A program made the translations under genes and the position numbers. A stretch of 64,000 bases of DNA, taken from NCBI RefSeq assembly GCF_003971255.1, contig NZ_CP034660.1, positions 806,001-870,000 of the forward strand, in the 5' to 3' direction. Each line of letters opens with the position of its first letter. The stretch's first letter is position 1. The DNA comes from Colwellia sp. Arc7-635 (GTDB lineage: Bacteria > Pseudomonadota > Gammaproteobacteria > Enterobacterales > Alteromonadaceae). This document shows, piece after piece, positions 1-7,571 of this stretch. The notes beneath the pieces were generated by a model that was given only the letters and a program-made list of their open reading frames with translations, made no database searches and was not told the origin of the DNA.

Positions 1-1518
1 ATGGGGTTACAGGGTGTTCAAAAGCAAGATAAGTCGGGCAAAATGTTTGGTGTATTAGTGGTACAAAATAACCAACAACAGATTGGGTATTTAGCGGCCT
101 ACTCAGGACAGCTTGAAGAGGATACCAGCGGCATCGAATTTGTTCCCGCTGTTTCAGATATGCAATTGAATGACGGCGAATTTTTAGCTGAAAATCGTAT
201 TATCAACAACATTAATGCTGAAATTAAACAGTTAGAACAAAGTTCTGAACTAAGTATTGCCACACAAGCAACGGATGAAGCAAACACAACTTATCAGCAA
301 GAATTGTTAGCGCAGCAAGGTTTGATTGTCGCAGGTCGTCAGCAAAGAAAATTGCAAAGGCTTGAGGCTATTGACGTGTTAGCTGAAAATGATTTTGACC
401 AGTTGAAAGCAAAATTAGCTGGGCAAAGTATTGAAGAGAAAAAGCAACTGCAGGCGCTGAAAAAGCATTGGCAAGACAAACTGACTTTATTGCAACAAGC
501 TTTAGCGAAGATTACTGATGCGATAGACAAGTTAAAAAAGCAACGTAAAGCGCGCTCTAAAGACTTACAGAAAAAACTTTTTGCCCAGTATCAGTTTCTC
601 AATGCTGATGGTGCAGCTAAAGATCTTAATGTTATTTTTGCTGAGTTACCTGAACATACTCCCCCTGCGGGTGCCGGTGATTGTGCAGCACCTAAATTAC
701 TGCAATATGCGTATCAACAGGGTTTAACGCCATTGGCAATGGCTGAGTTTTGGTGGGGCGCGGCGCCAAAGTCTGCCATTAGGCATCATAAAAATTATTA
801 CCCTTCTTGCTACAGTAAGTGCCAACCTATTTTGGGGCATATGCTCAAAGGTTTGAGCGTTGAAGATAATCCGCTGCTGATTAACCCTGCCGTAGGTAAA
901 GATTTAGCCATTGTTTATCAAGACGCTGACATGCTGGTGGTTAATAAGCCGGCGGAGTTTTTGTCAGTGCCAGGTAAGAATATTGAAGATTCGGTCTATA
1001 TGCGGATAAAAACGCAGTTTCCGCAAGCTTCTGGGCCTCTTATCGTGCACCGTTTAGATATGTCGACATCAGGTTTGTTGATTATCGCGTTAAATAAAAG
1101 AGCGCATAAAGCGCTACAGAAACAGTTTATTGAACGTACTATCGAGAAGCGTTATGTTGCACTTGTGGCAGGCAATGTGGTTGCTGACAGCGGTATTATT
1201 GAGTTACCACTGATATTAGATTTTGATGATAAGCCACGACAAAAAGTGTGTTATCAGCACGGTAAGCATGCGTTAACGACTTGGCAGGTACTTGAGCGAA
1301 AAAACGATACCACACGCCTACACTTGTTCCCTAAAACTGGACGCACACACCAATTAAGAGTGCATTGTGCGCATAAATTGGGTTTAAATATGCCAATCGT
1401 TGGTGATGATCACTATGGCTTTAAGGCTGAACGCTTGCATCTTCATGCTGAGTACCTGTCGCTACATCATCCTATTAATCATCAGAAGTTAGTGTTTGAA
1501 GTTGCTGCAGATTTTTAA
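1..1518 (+). CDS. RluA-family RNA pseudouridine synthase, probably 5'-truncated by the window edge
   Basis: Enzyme that isomerises uridine to pseudouridine in RNA. The C-terminal ~200 residues are a typical RluA catalytic domain: the signature HRLDMSTSGLL begins at residue 350, with the catalytic Asp at 353, followed by the KRY and GRTHQLRVH motifs. The N-terminal ~280 residues are a lysine/glutamine-rich, probably coiled-coil extension, as in the long (500-570 aa) RluA-like proteins of marine gammaproteobacteria. The frame is open from base 1 and no ribosome-binding site is visible, so the true start probably lies upstream of the window. The RNA target cannot be told from sequence. No obvious terminator follows. 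Confidence 0.88.
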   Translation: MGLQGVQKQDKSGKMFGVLVVQNNQQQIGYLAAYSGQLEEDTSGIEFVPAVSDMQLNDGEFLAENRIINNINAEIKQLEQSSELSIATQATDEANTTYQQELLAQQGLIVAGRQQRKLQRLEAIDVLAENDFDQLKAKLAGQSIEEKKQLQALKKHWQDKLTLLQQALAKITDAIDKLKKQRKARSKDLQKKLFAQYQFLNADGAAKDLNVIFAELPEHTPPAGAGDCAAPKLLQYAYQQGLTPLAMAEFWWGAAPKSAIRHHKNYYPSCYSKCQPILGHMLKGLSVEDNPLLINPAVGKDLAIVYQDADMLVVNKPAEFLSVPGKNIEDSVYMRIKTQFPQASGPLIVHRLDMSTSGLLIIALNKRAHKALQKQFIERTIEKRYVALVAGNVVADSGIIELPLILDFDDKPRQKVCYQHGKHALTTWQVLERKNDTTRLHLFPKTGRTHQLRVHCAHKLGLNMPIVGDDHYGFKAERLHLHAEYLSLHHPINHQKLVFEVAADF

Positions 1519-1737
1519 TGACTTATTTTCAAGAACTCATGAAGCTTAAGACTTATGATATTGTCGAGTTGAGAGCTAATACCTTTGAAACTTAAGCCTT
1601 TAAAACTCAAACGTTTGACATTAACGCCTATCAGCTATTACTAATTAAAAGTAACGGCTGACAGGAAAGGATAAATCATCTAAATGAAATGTTATAAAGT
1701 GATTAATCACTTACATTATAGTTTAATTATAATAACG

Positions 1738-2502
1738 CTATAATTTTCTACCAAGCCTTTTCTCTACTTGTCTCTTTTCCCAATCTGCGCCAAAAAAGCT
1801 ATAAACTTCAAAGACACTTAGTCCGTGAGAAACAACACCGATACCCCAGCCAAATGCTGCCCACCATGCCCAGTAATATCCTGGACTAATTAAAAAATTC
1901 AATAAAAATAATCCTAAAATCACTACAGAATAATTAATCAGGTGACTATAAAAGCCTTTAATATCGCGGACATGCTCGATAACACGATTTTCTTCTTCAC
2001 TATACTTAGTTTCAGGATTCTGTTTATATTTAGTTTCATGGTTCTCGCTGCTCATATTTTTCTCCATTAGCAATTCATCAAGTTCAACTTCAAAAACAGC
2101 GGCAAGAGATTTTAGCGATTCCAAGCCTGCTTTTTGGCCTCGTTCAATGCGTTGAATAGTTCTGATACATACCCGCTCCACTTCAAAATGCAGATTTCAG
2201 CAAGTCAATAACGGGTTAGCACCAAGGCATTGATTGAAGGGAATAGTTATTCTTATTACCGAAATTAATAACGCCGGAGATGACCCGTTATCGGCTTGCC
2301 CGAAGGGAGCTAAGCTAGAAAATCAGTCCTGCGTTGCAATACTTGATAAGGGAGCGACCATTATCCGCGTATTGCGCCTTGATCTGAGTTCCTAGCTTAG
2401 CTCTGAAACGGCATCTTGAAGTGGAACGGGTATTAAACCACTGAACTGCGCTAATTGCTCCTGAGACCATGCTCGTTTAAGTCTTAATTTTCGAACGGTC
2501 AT
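1738..2502 (-). pseudogene. XRE-type HTH / 2TM-domain regulator, split by a MITE insertion
   Basis: The gene is in two pieces. The 5' piece starts with ATG at 2502, preceded by an AGGGAG ribosome-binding site, and encodes 24 residues (MTVRKLRLKRAWSQ...). The 3' piece (2169 down to 1738) encodes the rest of an HTH motif (CIRTIQRIERG), a short linker and a 2TM domain with two hydrophobic segments. Between them sits a 259-bp repeat flanked by TA. Removing the repeat and one TA restores one open frame of 167 codons reading SGLICIRTIQRIERG across the joint, a normal HTH sequence. As it stands, the element carries in-frame stops on this strand, and only a 147-residue remnant could start from a GTG at 2181, without a complete HTH. 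The ancestral gene was probably a small membrane-associated transcription regulator. Seen: both halves and the repeat. Inferred: loss of function. Confidence 0.85.
2172..2430. mobile_element. MITE-like foldback element, copy 1 (diverged), inserted in an HTH gene
   Basis: 259 bp flanked on both sides by TA (2170-2171 and 2431-2432), which fits a TA target duplication. The ends are inverted repeats: left CCCGCTCCACTTCAAAATGC and right, read on the other strand, CCCGTTCCACTTCAAGATGC. The interior matches copies 2 and 3 but is visibly diverged, so this is the oldest or least constrained copy. No transposase is encoded, and movement would need one acting in trans. Confidence 0.85.
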
Positions 2503-3236
2503 TTAAACTCCCTTTGTTTCTGTTCGTGTTGAATTATTCATTAATGGATATTATTTTGCTACGGCATTTACCTGACACTTACCTGACAGTACTTAAAATT
2601 CAATAGCTTATAGTATATACTTTTCAGTGTAGCATGAGTTATTTGTTTTATACCTAACAATAATTTTAACTGAATATGTTTAACATAACGGTTAGTTTTA
2701 CGTTGTTCCGTTAATGTTACGAACTTGTAGTTGAGTTGGATAATCAACGACAGTATAAGCTGATAGAAATATCAAACTTGAAAAAGCTGATATACCCAAG
2801 CCACTTGAAGATGCAGGATTGTGCAAGTCGAGAAAGGGTTAGCACCAAGGCATTGATTGAAGATAATGGTTGTTCCATTGTCGAAATCAATAACGCCGGA
2901 GATGACCCTTTATCGCCTTGCCCGAAGGGAGCTAAGCTAGAAAACCAGCTCCGCGTTGCAGCACTTGATAAGGGAATAACCATTGTCTTCGTGCTGCGCC
3001 TTGACCTGATTTCCTAGCTTGGCTCTGAAACTGCATCTTCAAGTGGTTTGGGTATATTACCCTTGAGTTTATTTTCATTTCTATTCAATTATTCTAGTGA
3101 GTAGTGAACAATATTTGTTGGCTAGCTTGAACGTTGATTTAAGCTAAAGTGAAAGAGAACGGGTATAGTGGGCATCTTAATAGTAATAATTAACGGTAAA
3201 GCGAGATATTTAGTAAACTCACAAATTGAGGAATGT
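2503..3236. other. Gene-free stretch with MITE copy 2
   Basis: It holds the upstream region of the split HTH gene, a stretch of AT-rich DNA with no recognisable gene, MITE copy 2 (2795-3052), and the upstream region of the lipoprotein gene at 3237. Open frames crossing the MITE are part of the repeat and recur at copy 3, so they are not called as genes. Confidence 0.6.
2795..3052. mobile_element. MITE-like foldback element, copy 2
   Basis: 258 bp with nearly perfect terminal inverted repeats (left CCCAAGCCACTTGAAGATGC; right end GCATCTTCAAGTGG then TTTGGG), bounded by TATA on each side. Nested inverted segments inside (GCTAAGCTAG against CCTAGCTTGGC, and GCAGCAC against GTGCTGC) mean a single strand could fold along most of its length. 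It is nearly identical to copy 3 at 4950-5207. It has no coding capacity beyond spurious frames. Confidence 0.88.
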
Positions 3237-3794
3237 ATGCGTAATTTTATATTGTTGGTCGTTTTATTGTTAACTAGTTGCGTTAGTACGCAGCAAAACA
3301 AAATGATGCTGACCAATACCTCTATTGGCGATATGCCAATTGGTGTCGGTAAGGAAATATCGCTTGCCGACATAAAGCAGTATTTTCCTCTCTATACAGT
3401 CAGCCATAAAATTGCTTCGGGTGATTCTCCAGATTACCACTTATATGTATTATCAAGCCAAGAAGGTGAGGTTTTAGTTTCTTTTATTTCCTATATTAAC
3501 CAACCAGATGGCTACAAAAATAGCAGAGTTAAGCTCGATGAAATTATTGTGCATAGCTCAAAAATTCAAGACCAGTTTGGAGTAACACCCAATATGGCAA
3601 TAAATCAGGCTCTTGCTAAGCGCAATAACGTCAAGTTTGGTGCTGGCCACACTAACAATTACCTAGGTAATGATAAAATTTGGTATATGTTTTCAGTTAA
3701 TCAACTTCATGGCACACAAGTAACGAAAGCAATGGCAGTCGCAGTAAACCCTAATATTGAGTCGATCACTTGGCCTAATCCTCGATGGAATTAA
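3237..3794 (+). CDS. Predicted lipoprotein of unknown function
   Basis: 185 residues. The start at 3237 is chosen because it follows a GAGGA ribosome-binding site and begins a clean lipoprotein signal: a hydrophobic stretch then a lipobox LTSC with Cys15. An upstream in-frame start at 3168 would bury the signal peptide. The mature part has no recognised domain; its pattern of short beta-like strands and a C-terminal IxxITWPNPRW is loosely reminiscent of the YfeY/DUF1131 lipoproteins, but this is a weak resemblance only. It stands alone between two MITE copies. Location is probably the outer or inner membrane, facing the periplasm. Confidence 0.7.
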   Translation: MRNFILLVVLLLTSCVSTQQNKMMLTNTSIGDMPIGVGKEISLADIKQYFPLYTVSHKIASGDSPDYHLYVLSSQEGEVLVSFISYINQPDGYKNSRVKLDEIIVHSSKIQDQFGVTPNMAINQALAKRNNVKFGAGHTNNYLGNDKIWYMFSVNQLHGTQVTKAMAVAVNPNIESITWPNPRWN

Positions 3795-4084
3795 AGGCAG
3801 TATTTTTCCACGAAAAACTACGGGGTTATTACTGCCATTAGCATGGCTGTAGATAATAAAATTTTCAGTTTATTTTTCTATACCAAGAAGATAAGTTACA
3901 GCCGCTGCAAAGCATAATAGCAGTTGAGGTTAGTATGTTATTTATGACTTGGGATATAAAGATGACTACAGACCATAGTAACTTTACACCGTTATAATCA
4001 TTTTTCTTACTGATTAATAAAGTAATACTATTAAATTTTCATTTTATTAATCAGTGTTATGTCGATGATATTTTGAATATTAGT

Positions 4085-4711
4085 CTATAGCTTGACGCTT
4101 CTTTGCGCCTCGACTTGCTTCAGGAAAAACTCTTCAGTTTCGTTGCCTGCACTTCTGTCGAGTATGCTTTGTTTTTCATCGACTAATTTCGTTAAGTTTT
4201 CTTCAACTTTTTTTGTTAGTGTTTGTTGTTGGTCTTTTCTTATCAAGCCTTTATCCGCATCATCGTCGATTTCTTTCTGGGCGAGATTTAAGATCTCCAT
4301 TCTTGTTTCTATTCTTTTTACATCTAAAAAGCTGATGCCCAAGCGATTATATAAAATAGCGGTATTAATTTCGTCTCGATCGATTTTTACTTCAATCGGG
4401 ACAGTCATAATTTTATCTATAGTAGCGTCGTGATAATTATTAGGTGTGAGCGATTTGTTTTCAAAATTAGTGTCATCAAGTTCTTTTCTGGCAAGCTGCT
4501 TTATCGCTTCATAATGAACTTTGATCTCTTCAGGTTTTATATTTGAAATATAACGCGAGCTTTTAAGCTCTTCTATTGAAGTGGCATTAGGGGCTAAGTC
4601 TATAGCCGCATTATTCGCTGATGATATTTGTTTGTTTTGGTTAATTGAGCTTGCGCTATCGGTTTTAAATAGCGCATGCATATTGTTTTGGTTATTTATC
4701 GTAATAGACAT
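4085..4711 (-). CDS. Hypothetical protein
   Basis: 208 residues, not recognised. It has no signal peptide or membrane segment, so it is probably cytoplasmic. The N-terminal ~50 residues are rich in Asn, Ser and Gln (probably disordered). The remainder is charged and likely helical, with a basic/acidic heptad-like stretch near residues 150-200. The start ATG at 4711 follows a purine-rich stretch (AAGGAAATATC, i.e. AAGGA about 8 bases upstream). It lies alone between two intergenic regions that each hold a MITE copy. Codon use looks like the neighbours, so it is probably a real lineage-restricted gene. Confidence 0.6.
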   Translation of the reverse strand: MSITINNQNNMHALFKTDSASSINQNKQISSANNAAIDLAPNATSIEELKSSRYISNIKPEEIKVHYEAIKQLARKELDDTNFENKSLTPNNYHDATIDKIMTVPIEVKIDRDEINTAILYNRLGISFLDVKRIETRMEILNLAQKEIDDDADKGLIRKDQQQTLTKKVEENLTKLVDEKQSILDRSAGNETEEFFLKQVEAQRSVKL

Positions 4712-5684
4712 AATGATGATATTTCCTTATAAGGCTTAGCACATCTACGGGATATCTTGCTTTATTTGTAGCTGTGCAAAATGTAAGCCAAAAGGGGGGA
4801 ATTGAATACTATCCACTAAATACTGTATTGTGACTAAATCGAATAATGCCACTATAATAAGTTTATTTTTTACTCAATAAGATTTAAAGGCTGAAAGGCA
4901 CAGGTTCACAATACCAGGCAGAACCTGAACACCTAAATGCACGTGTATACCCAAGCCACTTGAAGATGCGGAATTCAGCAAGTCGAGAAAGGGTTAGCAC
5001 CAAGGCATTGATTGAAGAGAATGGTTGTTCCATTGTCGAAATCAATAACGCCGGAGATGACCCTTTATCGCCTTGCCCGAAGGGAGATAAGCTAGAAAAC
5101 CAGCTCCGCGTTGCAGCACTTGATAAGGGAATAACCATTGTCTTCGTGCTGCGTCTTGACCTGATTTCCTAGCTTAGCTCTGAAACCGCATCTTCAAGTG
5201 GTTTGGGTATAGTATCGATTGAAAGAAGTGGTTATTCTAGGTGCTGATCCTGCGTTAGCCTAAATGCTCTAAACCCCTGTAGAGACCTTATCAAGTCGAT
5301 ATAAAAACGAATGATTTTTCTTACGGGTTGTGTGAAAAGTCAGGTTAGCGGCAAGGTAATGAAGCTACCCGGTGATATTTGCCATAAAGAGGAAATAAAT
5401 TACCCGCGTAAGTTTAGTGGCAAAAAGATTAGAGGAAATATAATATCAGCCTAATTTAGCTGTAATTAGCATCGGTTATCGACAAGATCAGACAAGATTA
5501 AGCTAAGCTTGTAAAAATATAATTCCGTTCATCTTCAGTGCACTTCAAATGAGTTTATGCCAATAGCTTTTATCATGCTATTGGCGTGACTATTTTGCTG
5601 TATCAAGAGAAAATAATTTACTAAGTGACGCCTGACGCTATCTGATGATCAAACAAGTTCGACTAACCTTTGGCAATTAAAAAA
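4712..5684. other. Gene-free stretch with MITE copy 3
   Basis: Nearly 1 kb without a convincing gene. It contains a short inverted repeat (AGGTTC ... GAACCT, about 4903-4928), MITE copy 3 (4950-5207), and about 480 bp of AT-rich DNA downstream with many stops in all frames. No RNA gene or regulator site was recognised. Confidence 0.55.
4950..5207. mobile_element. MITE-like foldback element, copy 3
   Basis: 258 bp, with the same ends (CCCAAGCCACTTGAAGATGC and its inverse) and interior as copy 2, bounded by TATA (4946-4949 and 5208-5211). The close match of copies 2 and 3 points to recent spread or gene conversion. The small frames on both strands inside it are products of the repeat. Confidence 0.88.
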
Positions 5685-6404
5685 TCACCTATGCTCAGAC
5701 TTATCTTTAGGCAGATATTTGTAGCCATTAAACATTGCCGAAACAATGGCGCTACGCTCTCGCCTTTCAGCAATAATTACCCCAATAATATGCAAAGGAA
5801 TAAGAAATAGAAGACAGTAAAATGCATAAACGTGAGCGGTAATAAATGGCTTTCTGATATCCCTCATTACTTTATAGGCCTCTGCATCTACATTGTCTTT
5901 TGAATAGGGCTTTATCGCGTCTAAATTGTCTTTATCAATGGCAATGCTTTCTGCGAAATATTTACCCAGTGGTGGGTAGTAAATATCGGTACCCGCGATA
6001 ACAAGACCTGAAATCATTTGAATCGACATGACACTTAATAGTGCTAAAACCATTAATTTCCCTGCAGGATTATGCCCTTTGTAAGCGACTTTCTTTTTTT
6101 GTCTAAACTCAGCTAATTCTGCCTTGAAGCCTTTATTGAAAGGTAGCGTTTTATGCCATTTTTCATATGCTTTACCAATAAAACCAAGAGTAATACGAAA
6201 AATTAAATTTGCTGCAAAAACATAACCCACCAACACATGTATGGTTTTTAGCAAAATTTTTCCGTCGGTACTCAGACCAAAAAGCTTACCATTAAATATC
6301 ACTAAGCCGATGGCGAGAAGTAATAGAATAGCGGTTACGTTTATCCAATGAAATAGTCTGATGTTACGACTCCAGACAAAAACTTGTTCTCTTTTAGTAT
6401 CCAT
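5685..6404 (-). CDS. Cytochrome b561-type membrane protein (cytochrome b/b6 domain)
   Basis: 239 residues with about four to five transmembrane helices. The N-terminal WSRNIRLFHWINV (His about residue 19) is typical of the prokaryotic di-haem cytochrome b561 / Ni,Fe-hydrogenase cytochrome b subunit family. Further candidate haem-ligand histidines lie in helix 2 (TIHVLVGY) and the last helices (AHVYAFYCLLF, PLHIIGV). It probably carries electrons between quinol and a periplasmic partner, but no partner gene is adjacent. The start at 6404 is the only good one. The soluble loop near residues 150-185 is longer than in the smallest family members. Confidence 0.8.
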   Translation of the reverse strand: MDTKREQVFVWSRNIRLFHWINVTAILLLLAIGLVIFNGKLFGLSTDGKILLKTIHVLVGYVFAANLIFRITLGFIGKAYEKWHKTLPFNKGFKAELAEFRQKKKVAYKGHNPAGKLMVLALLSVMSIQMISGLVIAGTDIYYPPLGKYFAESIAIDKDNLDAIKPYSKDNVDAEAYKVMRDIRKPFITAHVYAFYCLLFLIPLHIIGVIIAERRERSAIVSAMFNGYKYLPKDKSEHR

Positions 6405-6755
6405 ATCAGTCTCGGTTATTTGGGTATGGGTTTATTTTTTAATGTTTAAAGTAACCACTTTTTAGCTTAGCTATTAACTGCGATTTTACATGTTAGAACG
6501 ATAAAATACTTAGTATTATCCTTTAGTTAATAGTTTAGTATTTTGGGGTGGTATGAGTACTTAACATCATTAACAAATCAATAGCTTCAAGTTCTTTAGT
6601 CAATTTAAGATCAATTCGACTTTGCTGTTTTATTATCAGTGATATTATATGAAAGGTCATTAGACATACGTCGAAATTTAAACAATTTATGCTTATTTAT
6701 CTCTAGGGTACATATGTCCATTGTTTTTTTAATTTAATGATTTAAAAGAGGTTTT
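6405..6755. other. Divergent intergenic region
   Basis: About 350 bp between the minus-strand cytochrome gene and the plus-strand LuxR-type gene. Both promoters must lie here. It is AT-rich; no conserved operator, repeat or RNA was recognised. Confidence 0.4.
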
Positions 6756-7247
6756 ATGAAAGATAAAGTTATAGCATTGATTTTAATTATTATAATGTTA
6801 TTGAATTTTTTTGATGTACTCACTGATATATCGTTAGGCGTTCCTTTCTGGCATATTTTCTCTGAGAGTTTCATTGTTATTGTTTCAGGCCTTGGTGCAC
6901 TGTTATTAATTAGAGATATTAATACTCGTACATTAAATACCGTTAAGTTAACGCAAGACTTAGCTTTTTCAGATGATAAGTTACGCAATGTTTCAGCAGA
7001 AATGAAAAACGCCCGTGACGAATATCGTCGTGTGATTCAGCAACAGTTTGAGCAATGGAAATTAACCCCTAGCGAGCAAGAGGTTGCCATGTTGTTACTT
7101 AAAGGACTGAGCTTGAAAGAGGTCAGTGCGGTTAGAAATACCAAAGAAAAAACGGTGAGACAACAAGCCTCTGTTATATATAGTAAGGCAAATATAGAAG
7201 GGCGGCATGAGTTAGCTGCATGGTTTTTAGGTGATTTTATAGGTTAG
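6756..7247 (+). CDS. Membrane-anchored LuxR-family HTH regulator
   Basis: 163 residues. Two hydrophobic helices (about residues 5-22 and 33-53) are followed by a coiled-coil-like segment (about 60-100) and a C-terminal LuxR/GerE HTH (about 103-160: KLTPSEQEVAMLLLKGLSLK, then EKTVRQQASVIYSKANI). It lacks a receiver or autoinducer domain, so the input is probably through the membrane segment or a partner. An AAGAGG ribosome-binding site precedes the ATG. It lies divergent from the cytochrome b561 gene, but no regulatory link is shown. Small proteins of this architecture are common in marine gammaproteobacteria. Confidence 0.78.
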   Translation: MKDKVIALILIIIMLLNFFDVLTDISLGVPFWHIFSESFIVIVSGLGALLLIRDINTRTLNTVKLTQDLAFSDDKLRNVSAEMKNARDEYRRVIQQQFEQWKLTPSEQEVAMLLLKGLSLKEVSAVRNTKEKTVRQQASVIYSKANIEGRHELAAWFLGDFIG

Positions 7248-7571
7248 AGCGAATGTAATCACCACCACCATCATCATCCCCAAGATGTGCCTTTCGCACT
7301 GTGTATTATAAAATGCTAGTGTTGATAAACACTTGCTTTATCAACACTAGCTTATGATCGCTATCAATTAGTCGATAACTGAGTTCTGGCTTCCTGCATG
7401 TCGCTAGCCTGCAGCTCATCGAAAACTCAACTCAAGTAAAGTTCAGCTTTCTTATTTCTCTTCAACTTTACTACACGCCGGTTTAATTTAGCTTACTTCA
7501 ACTTCATGTTTGTTCAGTCATCATGTTCCAACTTTTAGCTAGAATATTGGTTTTAGCGTATTTGCTTAGTA
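7248..7571. other. Convergent intergenic region
   Basis: About 320 bp between the LuxR-type gene and the end of the hybrid kinase gene. It contains a perfect 15-bp hairpin (7315-7351). The remainder shows no gene. Confidence 0.5.
7315..7351. terminator. Perfect 15-bp hairpin, possible terminator
   Basis: GCTAGTGTTGATAAA (7315-7329), a 7-base loop, then its exact inverse (7337-7351). It sits between convergent genes, as terminators do, but has no T-run on either side. It may act as a transcript-end stabiliser or be a small inverted repeat. Confidence 0.4.

Noticed and set aside
1738-2181. 147-codon minus-strand frame as an intact gene
   Set aside because: It starts at a GTG inside the MITE end and lacks the first half of the HTH; the missing half is found on the other side of the element, so it is called as a split pseudogene.
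2736-3017. Open frame of 93 codons (plus strand) over MITE copy 2, and a 79-codon minus-strand frame in the same place
   Set aside because: The same peptide segments recur at copy 3 (4884-5138 minus; 4960-5172 plus), so they follow from the repeat. No ribosome-binding site or independent gene features.
3796-3836. Hairpin GGCAGTA ... TACTGCC after the lipoprotein gene as terminator
   Set aside because: Long loop (27 bases), only 7 bp and no T-run directly after it.
2172-5207. The three repeats as a CRISPR-like array
   Set aside because: Units are ~258 bp with inverted ends and irregular spacing; no short direct repeats with uniform spacers.
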